Assembly: GCF_007489275.1 (NCBI RefSeq)
Contig: NZ_VLNR01000011.1
Span: forward strand, 152,146-216,145
Reading direction: 5' to 3'
DNA: 64,000 nt
From: Aquimarina algiphila
Lineage (GTDB): Bacteria; Bacteroidota; Bacteroidia; Flavobacteriales; Flavobacteriaceae
Each line of letters begins with the position of its first letter. The stretch's first letter is position 1. A program made the translations under genes and the position numbers. Below, piece by piece: positions 10,401 through 19,414 of the stretch. The notes under the pieces are model-generated. The model was not told where the DNA came from and did no database searches. It saw only the letters and a program-made list of their open reading frames with translations.

Positions 10401-13389
10401 TCGTAACATATAATTCCCCAGCGGTATAAAATCCATCTTTTACCAATTGCGGTTTTCCTGTATTTCCACCAGAAAAAGTAACCTTAAAACGTACTACCTC
10501 ATCAACAATATTAGTATCCCAGTCAAACTTGATCGTATGATCATCATTATTTGTTGGGTTTGCTTTCCAATCCTTCCCCGGAGCGCCTTGTTCTGCTACT
10601 CTATTTAAAGGTGAAGGTTCAAAAATACTTTCAGAATACGCGTTAACATCTGCCAAAGCCATTCCTATAAAGTCATCGCCATAGGTATTTTGGTAATAAC
10701 TATTAATAGTCGTATTTACATTTACAGTTCCATAACTTCCCAAAGGAGTAGTTGTATTGGCTGCTCTTTCAAAGGGTAAATGTTGTTTTGCCTGTCTGCC
10801 ATAGATATCATATTCGATATGGGTAACAATATCCTTTGCTGTTGGTGAAGCTTTGATTCCTACTTGTTGCTTTGGTCGTCCTAATCCGTCAAAATAAGTT
10901 ATGTTCTCGATCACATCTCTATTAGTAGTAACCCCTGTCATCGATTCCATCTCATTTTGATATACTCTGGTAAAGACATAATTCTCATTACTAATAGTAA
11001 TCTCCTGATAAGGAGTACCTGCACATCCACTATTTTCTCCTGGCACTTCTGGACACTGATCATTGGCATTGGTGACATATCCTGCAGGAGCAATACTATA
11101 ATATACACTCTGGTTAGGATCTCCAAATCCATCACCATCGCTATCCAAATAAAATGTTTGTGGCGCAATATTGATAATATTAACCGTGCTATCGTCATAA
11201 TCATCATCATTACGTACAAAACCTAAAGGTTGATCACATTGTTTTTTAGTCATACTTTTATCCCCCCAGGTATCTCCATCTGCATCTTTGTACCATACTG
11301 TGTTGGGAGTTAAACTTGCATCGTTATCATTACAATCATTTGCATTGGTAACATATCCGGCGGGTTGGGTACTTTGATATTTTTTATCAGCCAGGTTACC
11401 AAAAGTATCTCCATCTACATCTCTATAAAAATTCCTAGGAGCAATATTGGTAATTAGTCCTGTACTATCATTATAATCATCATCGTTACGCACATAACCC
11501 GCTGGTTTAGTACATTGTATTTTAGTCACATTCTTATCTCCAAAAGTATCTCCATCCCCATCTATATACCAAACCGTATTTGGATGTATACTTGCATCGC
11601 TGTCATTACAATCTCCTAATGGTTTTACTGTGAGACTATAACCAGATCCAGGATTTATACATTGTTTCTTTGTGGTACTTGCAAAACCATCTCCATCACT
11701 GTTCTTATACCAAACTGTATCGGGGTGGATCGCAGCATTACTATCGTTACAATCTCCTAATGGTCTTACTGTAAGACTATATCCAGATCCAGGATTTGTA
11801 CATTGTTTCTTTGTGGTACTTGCAAAACCATCTCCATCACTGTTCTTATACCAAACTGTATCGGGGTGGATCGCAGCATTACTATCGTTACAATCACCTA
11901 AAGGTCTTACTGTCAGACTATACCCAGATCCAGGATTTGTACATTGTTTCTTCGTGGTACTTGCAAAACCATCCCCATCACTGTTCTTATACCAAACTGT
12001 ATCGGGGTGGATCGCAGCATTACTATCGTCACAATCACCTAAAGGTCTTACTGTCAGACTATAACCAGATCCAGGATTTGTACATTGTTTCTTCGTGGTA
12101 CTTGCAAAACCATCTCCATCACTGTTCTTATACCAAACTGTATCGGGGTGGATCGCAGCATTACTATCATTACAATCTCCTAAAGGTCTTACTGTGAGGC
12201 TGTACCCAGATCCAGGGTTTGTACATTGTTTCTTCGTAGTACTTGCAAAACCATCTCCATCACTATTCTTATACCAAACTGTATTGGGGTGAATCGCTGC
12301 GTTATTATCATTACAATCTCCTAAAGGTCTTACTGTCAGGCTGTATCCAGATCCAGGGTTTGTGCATTGTTTCTTTGTAGTACTCGCAAAACCATCTCCA
12401 TCACTATTCTTATACCAAACTGTATCTGGGTGGATCGCTGCGTTATTATCATTACAATCACCTAAAGGTCTTACTGTAAGGCTATACCCAGACCCTGGAT
12501 TTGTACATTGTTTCTTTGTAGTACTCGCAAAACCATCTCCATCACTGTTTTTATACCAAACTGTATTAGGGTGAATGTTTATATTGTTATCATTACAATC
12601 ACCAATCTTTCTAACATATTTTGAAGATGGCTGACTACATTGTTGTCGAATCGCACTTAAATCACCTTCATTACCAAAACTATCTCCATCATTATCATAG
12701 TACCATACGGTAAGGGGATTCAAGGTGACATCATTATCATTACAATCTCCTAAACCTGTTACACTTAACTTATACCCTGCCCCTGGACTGGTGCATTGTT
12801 TTTTACTTGTACTAGCAAAATTATCTCCATCACTATCCTTGTACCATACCGTGTTTGGATTAATTGCGGCACTACCATCATTACAATCATTCGCATTAGT
12901 AACATATCCTGAAGGTTGTGCACTCTGATACTTTATATTACTTGGGTTTCCAAAAGTATCTCCGTCGCCATCTCTATAAAAGTTTCTAGGAACAACATTT
13001 GTGATTAACGCATTACTATCATCATAATCACTATTGTTGGTTACATACCCATTAGGTCGCGCACTAGCGTATATTGTACTATTCGGATTACCATAAGTAT
13101 CTCCATCTCCATCCCGATAAAAGTTTCTAGGCGCTATATTTGTAATTAGTGCATTGCCATCATCACGATCTCCGTACCTACCAACATATCCTGCAGGTAT
13201 TGTTAGTTGACATGTTTTATTATTTATATCTCCCCAGCTGTCTCCATCAGCATCGCGATAGGAGGTAATTCCACAATCCCCGAGAACATCTCCGTCTCCT
13301 ATTTGTGAAAAAGCACTTGCTGTACCCATCATTACAATGATAAGTACTATATAGTTTTTTATTATATTTTTCATTGTCTTAGTCCTCAT
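7489..13389 (-). CDS. Secreted Rhs-repeat protein with N-terminal MopE-like Asp-rich repeats
   Basis: Protein of 1966 residues with a signal peptide (IVLIIVMMGTASAFSQ). Residues of roughly 35-770 are 16 repeats built on a DxDGDxF/W core with Cys, Pro-x-GY and GDCND elements, as in the MopE-type metal-binding repeats; calcium or another metal is a likely ligand. A DUF6443-like start (ENITYFDGLGRPKQQ) and YD/Rhs repeats follow. The Rhs-associated core ends with YEMDVRQYDPAIARWVAIDP and a WTDPSGA boundary. About 200 variable residues then form the presumed toxin tip, whose fold I do not recognise. The start codon overlaps the stop of the upstream Rhs half (TAATG), so translation is coupled. Seven repeats are nearly identical in DNA, which suggests recent expansion. 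Confidence 0.88.
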   Translation of the reverse strand: MRTKTMKNIIKNYIVLIIVMMGTASAFSQIGDGDVLGDCGITSYRDADGDSWGDINNKTCQLTIPAGYVGRYGDRDDGNALITNIAPRNFYRDGDGDTYGNPNSTIYASARPNGYVTNNSDYDDSNALITNVVPRNFYRDGDGDTFGNPSNIKYQSAQPSGYVTNANDCNDGSAAINPNTVWYKDSDGDNFASTSKKQCTSPGAGYKLSVTGLGDCNDNDVTLNPLTVWYYDNDGDSFGNEGDLSAIRQQCSQPSSKYVRKIGDCNDNNINIHPNTVWYKNSDGDGFASTTKKQCTNPGSGYSLTVRPLGDCNDNNAAIHPDTVWYKNSDGDGFASTTKKQCTNPGSGYSLTVRPLGDCNDNNAAIHPNTVWYKNSDGDGFASTTKKQCTNPGSGYSLTVRPLGDCNDSNAAIHPDTVWYKNSDGDGFASTTKKQCTNPGSGYSLTVRPLGDCDDSNAAIHPDTVWYKNSDGDGFASTTKKQCTNPGSGYSLTVRPLGDCNDSNAAIHPDTVWYKNSDGDGFASTTKKQCTNPGSGYSLTVRPLGDCNDSNAAIHPDTVWYKNSDGDGFASTTKKQCINPGSGYSLTVKPLGDCNDSDASIHPNTVWYIDGDGDTFGDKNVTKIQCTKPAGYVRNDDDYNDSTGLITNIAPRNFYRDVDGDTFGNLADKKYQSTQPAGYVTNANDCNDNDASLTPNTVWYKDADGDTWGDKSMTKKQCDQPLGFVRNDDDYDDSTVNIINIAPQTFYLDSDGDGFGDPNQSVYYSIAPAGYVTNANDQCPEVPGENSGCAGTPYQEITISNENYVFTRVYQNEMESMTGVTTNRDVIENITYFDGLGRPKQQVGIKASPTAKDIVTHIEYDIYGRQAKQHLPFERAANTTTPLGSYGTVNVNTTINSYYQNTYGDDFIGMALADVNAYSESIFEPSPLNRVAEQGAPGKDWKANPTNNDDHTIKFDWDTNIVDEVVRFKVTFSGGNTGKPQLVKDGFYTAGELYVTIIKDENWQLNQTHPKDHTSKEYKDKRGRVVLKQTFNEGIPHDTYYVYDEFDNLTYVIPPKVTTNDPVYNIELSELCYQYKYDHRNRLVEKKIPGKGWEYIIYDKLDQPILTQDANQKAKGEWLFTKYDALGRVAYTGKYKSTRNRGTLLLAMSGLSTFWETREPATTLGGTTVYYSNAAFPTADLEILTVNYYDNYSFDINGLSNPGTVYGVGTTDRTRSLATGGKVRVLGTNDWITTVTYYDDKARPIYVASKNDYLNTTDIVESKLDFVGRVEETKTTHTKGTNAAIVTVDKFTYDHTGRLLKQTQKINTQAEEVIAENSYDALGQLTSKKVGGIANASEASSPLQTIDYTHNVRGWLTSINEGTTSNGDLFGFSIGYNQGNNPLYNGNISRTEWETQNDNKKRYYNYSYDALNRIQSAGYNTELLDEPGWFNVTNISYDKNGNLLTLNRAKKGSQVAGAAMDYLTYSYDHGNKLLKVKDQWIGAGGFEDGTNTNNDYTYDVNGNMTIDQNKGITNITYNHLNLPETVSISNSEGTGDITYIYDATGAKLKKISPSGSSLIETEYAGNYIYKNGTLEFFNHAEGYIEPVIANGSTAISSFDYIYQYKDHLGNIRLSYKDANRDGAIVQDEIIEENNYYPFGLKHKGYNEIVSPRTNSTAQKFKYNGIELEESLGVNLYEMDVRQYDPAIARWVAIDPVTHHSMSTYTAFDNNPIYWTDPSGANAENLVDEIINKSSGYNSSVWKSNNDGTFRASNGRTAGTKTENTDIVIMHRTNVSENGKKGEDGSDIVYLNNQVNSRERLKNGKYIYKKQNLYMTAVIESSGRLSSIQIQAVETIWNDDGEIVDHGLSVSEVDVSNGFNPEKIKNKNNKGIFEFFIVAQAVQNHRNRTGHSVMKDLQRSYKAISTALIGSSGYSIKPGKKMKTPKSLAGKLIGLVPFTAGLTLKFSTSNIEKMKLPVIQRTKMYDE
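11575..12560. repeat. Seven-copy tandem 141-bp coding repeat inside the Rhs gene
   Basis: The anchor sequence TTCTTATAC or its one-base variants recurs at 11702, 11843, 11984, 12125, 12266, 12407 and 12548, exactly 141 bases apart. Each unit encodes 47 residues containing YKNSDGDGFASTTKKQC and GDCND. Copies differ mainly at synonymous sites and at D/N or N/S positions. This is in-frame array growth within a coding region, and the copy number is probably variable between strains. Confidence 0.95.
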
Positions 13390-16300
13390 TAGTTCTTATA
13401 CCCATATTTGTTTTCAGAAATCAATTTTCCCGCAGCATCCTTTACATGTTCCAGGCGATTAAATATGTCATAATGATATGTCATCGTATACCCTCTTGGG
13501 TCGGTCACGCTAGTCACTCCAATTAATGGATCATAGGTAAAAGAAGTAATCTGTGCGTTAGCAAAATATGTATGTGACCTTAAGTCATCAATTAAGCCAC
13601 GAATCGTTGCTTCTTGTGCTGGATTGGTTTCCTGATTTGTATTGGTTTTTAATTGAGTAATCAACGTATGTACTGCAGCAGGCATATCGATATAACTGGC
13701 ATGATCAATCTTGGCAATTGGATACCGATCATTATACCCCCAGATATAGATGGTATGGCTACCATCGGTTTGAGTAACCTCTAAAGGGTTACCTTGACTA
13801 TCGTAATTCAAATATTCAATACGATTTTCTAAATCTCGACTCCCCTTAGCCACTTGTACGCTCTTAGGTAGAGTAATGCTTCCAAAAATCTGATACTTGG
13901 TAAGTTGTTTTGTTGCTAATACATTATTGATACGGGTTTCCTGCTGAATAGGTTCTGTAATACGATAGTACACACTCTTTTTCAGATTAGAAATTGCACT
14001 ATATTCTGTAGCAGTTAATGGACTCCCCAATGCATCTGCAGAAGACACATCATCAGGATAATAAGTTTTTGTTTCGACACTATCCCCATTACTATCTGTT
14101 GTAGTTATAGTTGTTGGAAATGTTCTTCCCTGATATCCTTCATCAAAGGTATATTGTGTTGTTATCTTTACATTTCCAGATGGGTAATAACTTGTTTTTT
14201 CGGTTCCTGTCATCAGGTATCGATCACTAAAATTATTGTACATTGTATATTCAGGGCTAGCACTACCGATATATCCCATCGCGATATTCCCTGACAAGAA
14301 CTCCCCTTTTCGAGTATAGATATTGCTCAGTTCTTCTACGATAGAGAAATTCTGACTCGATGGATTGAACTTATATACTTTTGTTCCTAATAACAGCCCT
14401 CTTTGGTGAGAATAATCTTTTGCTGGAGCAAAAGGGTACCCTTCTCCCGGGAGAAATTGATTGTTTTCGCTATACCTATGATCATCTGGAATAAATCTAT
14501 AGGTATACTCTGTTTTCCCTTGTGAATTATCTGTATTAAATTCAGTCACATTCGTATATCCCACATGATACGAGCTCAATCCGTTTTGAGGAAAGAGACT
14601 GTTGGATTGGATAATATTAAATGTGCAATTTAAACTCCCATCAAAAAAAGGAGCTCTTAGATATATGAAAGAAGGAGGGTTAGACGCAAAACCACTGGAT
14701 AACTCAGGATGTGCAAACTGTCTATACTCGTATTTTTTAGTATTTATAAGTGAACCATTGGTATCTTTAAATCTCATCTCCTTGATACGAAGTCCTCCTG
14801 TAAAAGCTATAGAAGTACTACTACCATTATTATCCACAACCTCTTTTTTATAGAAATATAGACTAGCCGTATTATCATATCGAGGAATTCCATTCTCCAG
14901 ACTCGTAGGAATTAGTCCGTTTTGAGCATTCACTGTATACGTCCCTGCTTCTAATTCAAAAGGTTGCGCATCACTACTGTTTCCTCTAAAAGTTCTTAAT
15001 GTATTCCCGTTAGCATCGGCAAGCCATAGCGTTGGACAATCATTAGAACCAAGATTATTATCACAAGCGGCAACAGCAGTACTTCTGTAATAGATCAACG
15101 TTTTTTCTGGCAATGTGAAAGAAGAACTTAACACTTCACTAGAATCTGGAGAAGTCGTTATTTGTGAACCAGTAATGATTACAGATTTTAGTGTATTTCC
15201 TGCAAAAAATGCTTTCCCTCCAGTTACTGTATTGGATTCATAAATAAATTCTGTACTCCCTTTAGTGGGGTATACGATTTCCTTTAATAATAGGGTCTGA
15301 GCAAAATCGGAATTGACTGCACGATCTGCTCCATTAACATCAACCGGATTTCCATACCCATTGGTATACACTGCTCCAGGATATAAAACATCGTTATCAG
15401 CTCCATTAGAATAATCCCAAAAATCTTTGTTAAATGATAATCGCTCTGGAAAAGCATGATCCTCATAATAACTAAAACTGTGTTCTTTATTAATTACACT
15501 CCCTTTTTGTTGTTTGATTTTTTTAAGGTATAATTTCTTAGTACGTTGATCTAAATCGCCATATGTTCCTAACCTCTCCCAAGGAGCAGTAGTAAAATAT
15601 CCATGTTCAAAACGGTAACTATCAATAACATTATCATTAGCATCTTTAAGCGTAACCGCGGTTAAGGCTTTATCATTCTTAAGATCATTACGTGAAGTAT
15701 CATAATTAAACTGAATACTCCCTTGTGTTCCTTCTATAGTGGTAAGGTACGTTGGTAGATAACGATCTTCAGAAAGTGAAGTAGATACATCTGGGACATT
15801 ACAGTTCCCATTTGCTCCCGGTACAATTGATGGAAGATATTTTTTTTGATCCAAAAGACTATAATATACTACATCTGTAGTCCCTTTGGAATAGTTAAAA
15901 CGAACACTATTCCCTTTATAATCTCTAATCTGAGTTAAATACCATCCAGAAGTATGAAAAGTAAATCCTGACGGAAGTTGTGAGTTTTCTCCATAAATCA
16001 GATTGCGTTTAACTTCTGTCACTAACTCTGAAGATCCAGGAATAATCCCAAAAGTATAGGTCATTCCTTGAGGAGTAATTACTTCCCAACCCAAAATGGT
16101 CGTAATATTATTTACCTGACCCGTAATTTTTCTAATCTGGTGATCATTTTTAGGGTGGCTATAAATTGCACCTTGTTGATCAAAAAAGAATTTCCCGCTC
16201 CCTCCCGGAAAATTAAAATAATATAAATCAGACTCATAATCCTGAGTTTTACTGCGTACTGCATCATCAAAAGCCAGTGCTTGTTGTTGTGGAGTTAAAT

Positions 16301-16673
16301 TAAAGAAAGCATCTACAGTATTAGTAGTATTCAAAAACCCTTCTTTTTCATCATCTGGGATACCTCTTACTTGTCTGGTAATCATCCCTCCTGCAGCAAG
16401 ACTCCAGCCTATACCTATACGTGAAGCAATTTCGTTAACCTTAATACCAGAAGCATGATAATTTACCGATACGGGAACTTCTATCCCAAACTCGGATAAA
16501 CTCATCAAAGGAATTGAAATATTAGGAGTTCCTGTATTTAAACCTACAGGGATGTCAGTATATTTCCCAATAGCAGCAACCTCTGGTGTTGGTGGTGATA
16601 ACTGTGGTAATTCCTGGCCAAAAGTGAAGGCATAAAACATGCCTATGACACATAGCAAGTGTTTTCTAATCAT
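13389..16673 (-). CDS. Secreted Rhs/YD-repeat protein, N-terminal half of a two-gene Rhs pair
   Basis: Protein of 1094 residues with a signal peptide (IRKHLLCVIGMFYAFTFGQ). The early region has VPVSVNYHASGIKVNEIASR and GIGWSLAAGGMITRQVRG, a beta-rich start typical of large secreted bacteroidete Rhs partners. YD-type repeats follow, ending LIGVTSVTDPRGYTMTYHYD and FNRLEHVKDAAGKLI. It has no Rhs core or toxin tip of its own; these are in the downstream gene, whose ATG overlaps this stop codon. It is homologous along its length to the protein at 24551-27991. I infer that the two halves assemble into one Rhs cocoon, by analogy with split TcB/TcC shells; direct evidence is lacking. Confidence 0.85.
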   Translation of the reverse strand: MIRKHLLCVIGMFYAFTFGQELPQLSPPTPEVAAIGKYTDIPVGLNTGTPNISIPLMSLSEFGIEVPVSVNYHASGIKVNEIASRIGIGWSLAAGGMITRQVRGIPDDEKEGFLNTTNTVDAFFNLTPQQQALAFDDAVRSKTQDYESDLYYFNFPGGSGKFFFDQQGAIYSHPKNDHQIRKITGQVNNITTILGWEVITPQGMTYTFGIIPGSSELVTEVKRNLIYGENSQLPSGFTFHTSGWYLTQIRDYKGNSVRFNYSKGTTDVVYYSLLDQKKYLPSIVPGANGNCNVPDVSTSLSEDRYLPTYLTTIEGTQGSIQFNYDTSRNDLKNDKALTAVTLKDANDNVIDSYRFEHGYFTTAPWERLGTYGDLDQRTKKLYLKKIKQQKGSVINKEHSFSYYEDHAFPERLSFNKDFWDYSNGADNDVLYPGAVYTNGYGNPVDVNGADRAVNSDFAQTLLLKEIVYPTKGSTEFIYESNTVTGGKAFFAGNTLKSVIITGSQITTSPDSSEVLSSSFTLPEKTLIYYRSTAVAACDNNLGSNDCPTLWLADANGNTLRTFRGNSSDAQPFELEAGTYTVNAQNGLIPTSLENGIPRYDNTASLYFYKKEVVDNNGSSTSIAFTGGLRIKEMRFKDTNGSLINTKKYEYRQFAHPELSSGFASNPPSFIYLRAPFFDGSLNCTFNIIQSNSLFPQNGLSSYHVGYTNVTEFNTDNSQGKTEYTYRFIPDDHRYSENNQFLPGEGYPFAPAKDYSHQRGLLLGTKVYKFNPSSQNFSIVEELSNIYTRKGEFLSGNIAMGYIGSASPEYTMYNNFSDRYLMTGTEKTSYYPSGNVKITTQYTFDEGYQGRTFPTTITTTDSNGDSVETKTYYPDDVSSADALGSPLTATEYSAISNLKKSVYYRITEPIQQETRINNVLATKQLTKYQIFGSITLPKSVQVAKGSRDLENRIEYLNYDSQGNPLEVTQTDGSHTIYIWGYNDRYPIAKIDHASYIDMPAAVHTLITQLKTNTNQETNPAQEATIRGLIDDLRSHTYFANAQITSFTYDPLIGVTSVTDPRGYTMTYHYDIFNRLEHVKDAAGKLISENKYGYKN

Positions 16674-17002
16674 AATGGATTGAATTTTTTGTTTAATGAT
16701 ATTGCTTATAAACCTATACTGGGTTTCGTTTTCGTACTACTTAGGAGTACGTGTATCTCCCCAACTATTCAGCGCTTTTTAAAATCATTTGAATGAACAT
16801 ATAGTTTTACCTTGCAATACTAAGGCAGACCCGTCCCGTTTTTTGAGACTGAGGAAAAAATATTTTTAGTGTACTTATATTCTCTTCATCAAAACTGACA
16901 AATATCATACTTTCAAAAAGGGAGGTTGGATACTTTTGACCTATCAAAACAACACTAAAGAGTTAGACACTATAACATTACATACTATAAAATGGCGCCA
17001 AA
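16674..17002. other. Intergenic region between divergent Rhs and acyltransferase genes
   Basis: About 330 bases with no credible gene. It must hold the promoter of the first Rhs operon (minus) and that of the acyltransferase (plus). I saw no strong hairpin or complete promoter match. Confidence 0.4.
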
Positions 17003-17644
17003 ATGGAAGAGATCAATACGGTAAGATTATATGGTGCTGGAGGACATGCTCAAATCATACATTCAGTTTTAAAGCAAAACAGGGTTGCTGTTACAGAAAT
17101 ATTTGATGACAATCCTTCTGGTTGTCATCCCAAGTTTAAACATATATCAATTTTAGAAATAGATAAAGACTTTTCTCAAGAAGGAGATCCTTTTATTATC
17201 GCTATTGGAGATAATTTTCAGCGATCTGAGATTGCTAAATTTTTACAAAGTGAATTTGCAACAGCAATACATTCATCCGCCATTATAGATCCAGATATAA
17301 AAATAGGAAAAGGCACTGTTGTTTATGCCGGAGCTGTAATCCAACCCAATACTACTATTGGAAAGCACGTAATTATAAATACATTGGCAAGTGTAGATCA
17401 CGATAATGTAATTGAGGATTTTGTTCATATTTCGCCCAACACCACCCTCTGCGGACTCGTTCATGTGGGTGAAGGGTCTCATATCGGTGCCGGAGCAGTC
17501 GTTGTACCAAAAATTAAGATTGGCAAATGGTGTATCATTGGAGCAGGAACAGTAGTTATACGAGACATTCCAGATTACGCAGTCGTAGTGGGTAATCCAG
17601 GAAAAATTATTAAAATGAACTATCCTGAGGAGTCAAAGAAGTAA
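17003..17644 (+). CDS. PglD/NeuD-like sugar O- or N-acyltransferase
   Basis: Protein of 213 residues. The N-terminal part is a small Rossmann-like domain (LYGAGGHAQIIHSVLK, IFDDNP). The C-terminal part is a left-handed beta-helix of hexapeptide repeats (IKIGKGTVVYAGAVIQPNTT, IGAGAVVVPKIKIGKW) ending VVVGNPGKIIK. This is the layout of PglD/NeuD enzymes, which transfer an acetyl group from acetyl-CoA to nucleotide-linked amino sugars or sialic acids for surface glycans. The catalytic His is probably in VDHDN. No glycan-synthesis genes are adjacent, so the substrate is unknown and the gene looks like an isolated insertion between the Rhs loci. Confidence 0.85.
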   Translation: MEEINTVRLYGAGGHAQIIHSVLKQNRVAVTEIFDDNPSGCHPKFKHISILEIDKDFSQEGDPFIIAIGDNFQRSEIAKFLQSEFATAIHSSAIIDPDIKIGKGTVVYAGAVIQPNTTIGKHVIINTLASVDHDNVIEDFVHISPNTTLCGLVHVGEGSHIGAGAVVVPKIKIGKWCIIGAGTVVIRDIPDYAVVVGNPGKIIKMNYPEESKK

Positions 17645-17695
17645 GAAAATAGTGCTTACTATATCAATAATTATTCTACCTCCATAAAATAGTTA

Positions 17696-18574
17696 CTATT
17701 CAAAAAGAGATTGCACTCCGTTTTCTAATGTATACAGTGTTGAAATCTCCTTATCACTTAAGTTTCTATTAAAAATAGATAATTCATCCATTAGTCCGAT
17801 ATACCCTAAACCTAAATAGATATTAGATTTATCCAGTTCCCATGTAAATGGATCTGAAATGTTTTTTCTAGTTCCTTTTAATTCTCCATTCATATAAAGA
17901 GAAGCTTGACCATTTTCTGTATTAAGGTTAGAAAAATTGATCAGGATATGAGTCCATTCACCTTTTCTGAACGGTGGATTTTTCACTACTGGTTCTAATT
18001 GCTTTATAAAAATTGGATTTTCGTTATCAGGTCCATTAGGAGTTGGATTCCATACATCTCTATCCCCAATCACACCTAATCTAAAATCTCTGGGGTTTTC
18101 TTTAGTAAAATCAACCCAAATCGAAGCATCATTATAACTTACATCTGTAATTTGTATAGGATCGCAATATCCTGGTTTTAAATCTGTGGCTGGATCTAAA
18201 CTTAGCCAAAATGAAATAGCACCACTCCAATCACTTGTGTTATACGCAATATTTTTTGCACTTGGGTAGTATATATTCCCACGACTTCTTTCTGTAAACA
18301 AAAGTCCATCACCATAACGTCCTTTATCTTTTGCAATACTAATATCTGGTTTATGTAAACCTACTTGTGCAGAATCACGAGCTTTACGCGAGGGAACGGT
18401 ATAAAGGTTAGCATCTCCTAGTGCAAAATCTGCCTGTACACCTTTATCAAAAGAGGCATATAAGGTAAGTGATGATTTTAAATCTGCCTGGGTTGTATCC
18501 TTAGCGCAAGAAGCGAGCAACATAGGTAAAACACCAAAAAATATAACTAGTTTTATAAACGTTTGATTTTGCAT
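17696..18574 (-). CDS. LamG/concanavalin A-like lipoprotein
   Basis: Start chosen at 18574 (about 292 residues) because MQNQTFIKLVIFFGVLPM leads into a lipobox LLASC; the longer frame from 18613 would bury this signal. The mature part is a LamG-3-type beta-sandwich: LYASFDKGVQADFALG, GDGLLFTERSRGNIYYP, WSGAISFWLSLDP, KGEWTHILINFSN, YMNGELKG, and GLMDELSIFNRNLSDKEI near the end. Such domains bind carbohydrate or act as structural modules on surface lipoproteins. No catalytic residues are evident. It is a single gene with no clear partner. Confidence 0.82.
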   Translation of the reverse strand: MQNQTFIKLVIFFGVLPMLLASCAKDTTQADLKSSLTLYASFDKGVQADFALGDANLYTVPSRKARDSAQVGLHKPDISIAKDKGRYGDGLLFTERSRGNIYYPSAKNIAYNTSDWSGAISFWLSLDPATDLKPGYCDPIQITDVSYNDASIWVDFTKENPRDFRLGVIGDRDVWNPTPNGPDNENPIFIKQLEPVVKNPPFRKGEWTHILINFSNLNTENGQASLYMNGELKGTRKNISDPFTWELDKSNIYLGLGYIGLMDELSIFNRNLSDKEISTLYTLENGVQSLFE

Positions 18575-19027
18575 TATAGTAGTCTTAAAAAATAATGCCT
18601 TAAAGGTATACAATTATAGTGTGAAAGAAATCCTAAAAACTAAAAGTGATAAAACACTATACTTTATTGATCATTTTGAGTTTAGAAGTAATCATTAGAT
18701 ATTTTTTATAAAAGCCCGAAAGTTTTCTATGTTTTAATTCTAGATGCCTACCTCGTTATGAATTATTTAGAATTTTCAGGATTTTGATCTTAATACAATT
18801 GATATCAACCGTTTATTATTAAATATCTTTAGCTATAAGCTTTTATACATGTTAATGTCTTAACTCATTAAAATGTTACCACATCCTGAAAAAAAAAATC
18901 ATTGTCTTCTACTTATATACTTCTAGAATTAAAAATTTACAACAAGAGACTAGTTCTGGCTAGTTTAGAAATAACCCACTTGGATCTTAAAAGTGAGATT
19001 AATCCCCAAGCAGATTAGCTCCTAAGT
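18575..19027. other. Gene-free stretch
   Basis: About 450 bases of AT-rich DNA with stops in all frames. No tRNA, hairpin or known repeat could be recognised. Confidence 0.4.
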
Positions 19028-19054
19028 ATCAGATATGTTTATAACATATCTGAT
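19028..19054. repeat. Perfect 12-bp inverted repeat (possible terminator or element end)
   Basis: ATCAGATATGTT and AACATATCTGAT form perfect 12-base arms around TAT. It overlaps the stop codon of the small minus-strand frame at 19029-19262. There is no T-run, so it is either a weak terminator or a protein-binding or element-end palindrome. Confidence 0.6.
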
Positions 19055-19262
19055 CTACTATGGTTCTAGATATATCAACGTTGGATCTGTTGGTGAATAC
19101 CAAACAAAAGACTCTGGCGTTCTCGTGTTTTAGTTTTTGTATGCTTAAAGTAATTCGCATACTTTCTAATTTATTCGTCTTGATTCCACCTAAAATGTGA
19201 AGCTCTAAATGTTTTGTTATGTACTCGTAGTTATTTGGATTAGAAGTATTCAACATAATCAA
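19029..19262 (-). CDS. Hypothetical 77-residue protein, possible remnant of a mobile-element protein
   Basis: Frame of 77 residues with the segment LELHILGGIKTNKLESMRIT followed by RSNVDISRTIVDQI. I recall a similar LxVLGGIKLxxLxxLRVTLK / RHNLDLYND pattern at the start of primase-like proteins on Bacteroidota mobile elements, where the protein is several hundred residues long; this one stops early. It is divergent from an XRE regulator. It may be a truncated mobile-element gene or a real small protein. Codon use is ordinary. Low confidence. Confidence 0.35.
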   Translation of the reverse strand: MIMLNTSNPNNYEYITKHLELHILGGIKTNKLESMRITLSIQKLKHENARVFCLVFTNRSNVDISRTIVDQICYKHI

Positions 19263-19392
19263 AAAACATTTTAAAAAAGTTTTTACGACCTATTGGTAGC
19301 AAATGTAATGTTTTGGTCTTTACAAAACAAGACTTAATCATTTTGTTTACTACGTATAAATCTTCTATTTTTGCTAAAACCCACTTTTAATA

Positions 19393-19406
19393 GTAGTTTT
19401 AACTAC
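19393..19406. promoter_or_regulatory. Candidate XRE operator palindrome
   Basis: GTAGTT-TT-AACTAC is a perfect inverted repeat ending 8 bases before the regulator ATG. A related ACTACGTA half occurs upstream near 19350 and again at 19402. The position suits autoregulation by the XRE protein encoded next to it; binding is inferred. Confidence 0.45.
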
Positions 19407-19414
19407 GTAAGCGT

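Noticed and set aside
11575..12560. CRISPR array
   Set aside because: Units are contiguous 141-base coding repeats without distinct spacers.
11672..12574. Several plus-strand open frames with repeated VLAKPSPSLFLYQTV-type peptides
   Set aside because: They are antisense shadows of the 141-bp coding repeat in the Rhs gene. Reading-frame openness simply follows from the periodic sequence.
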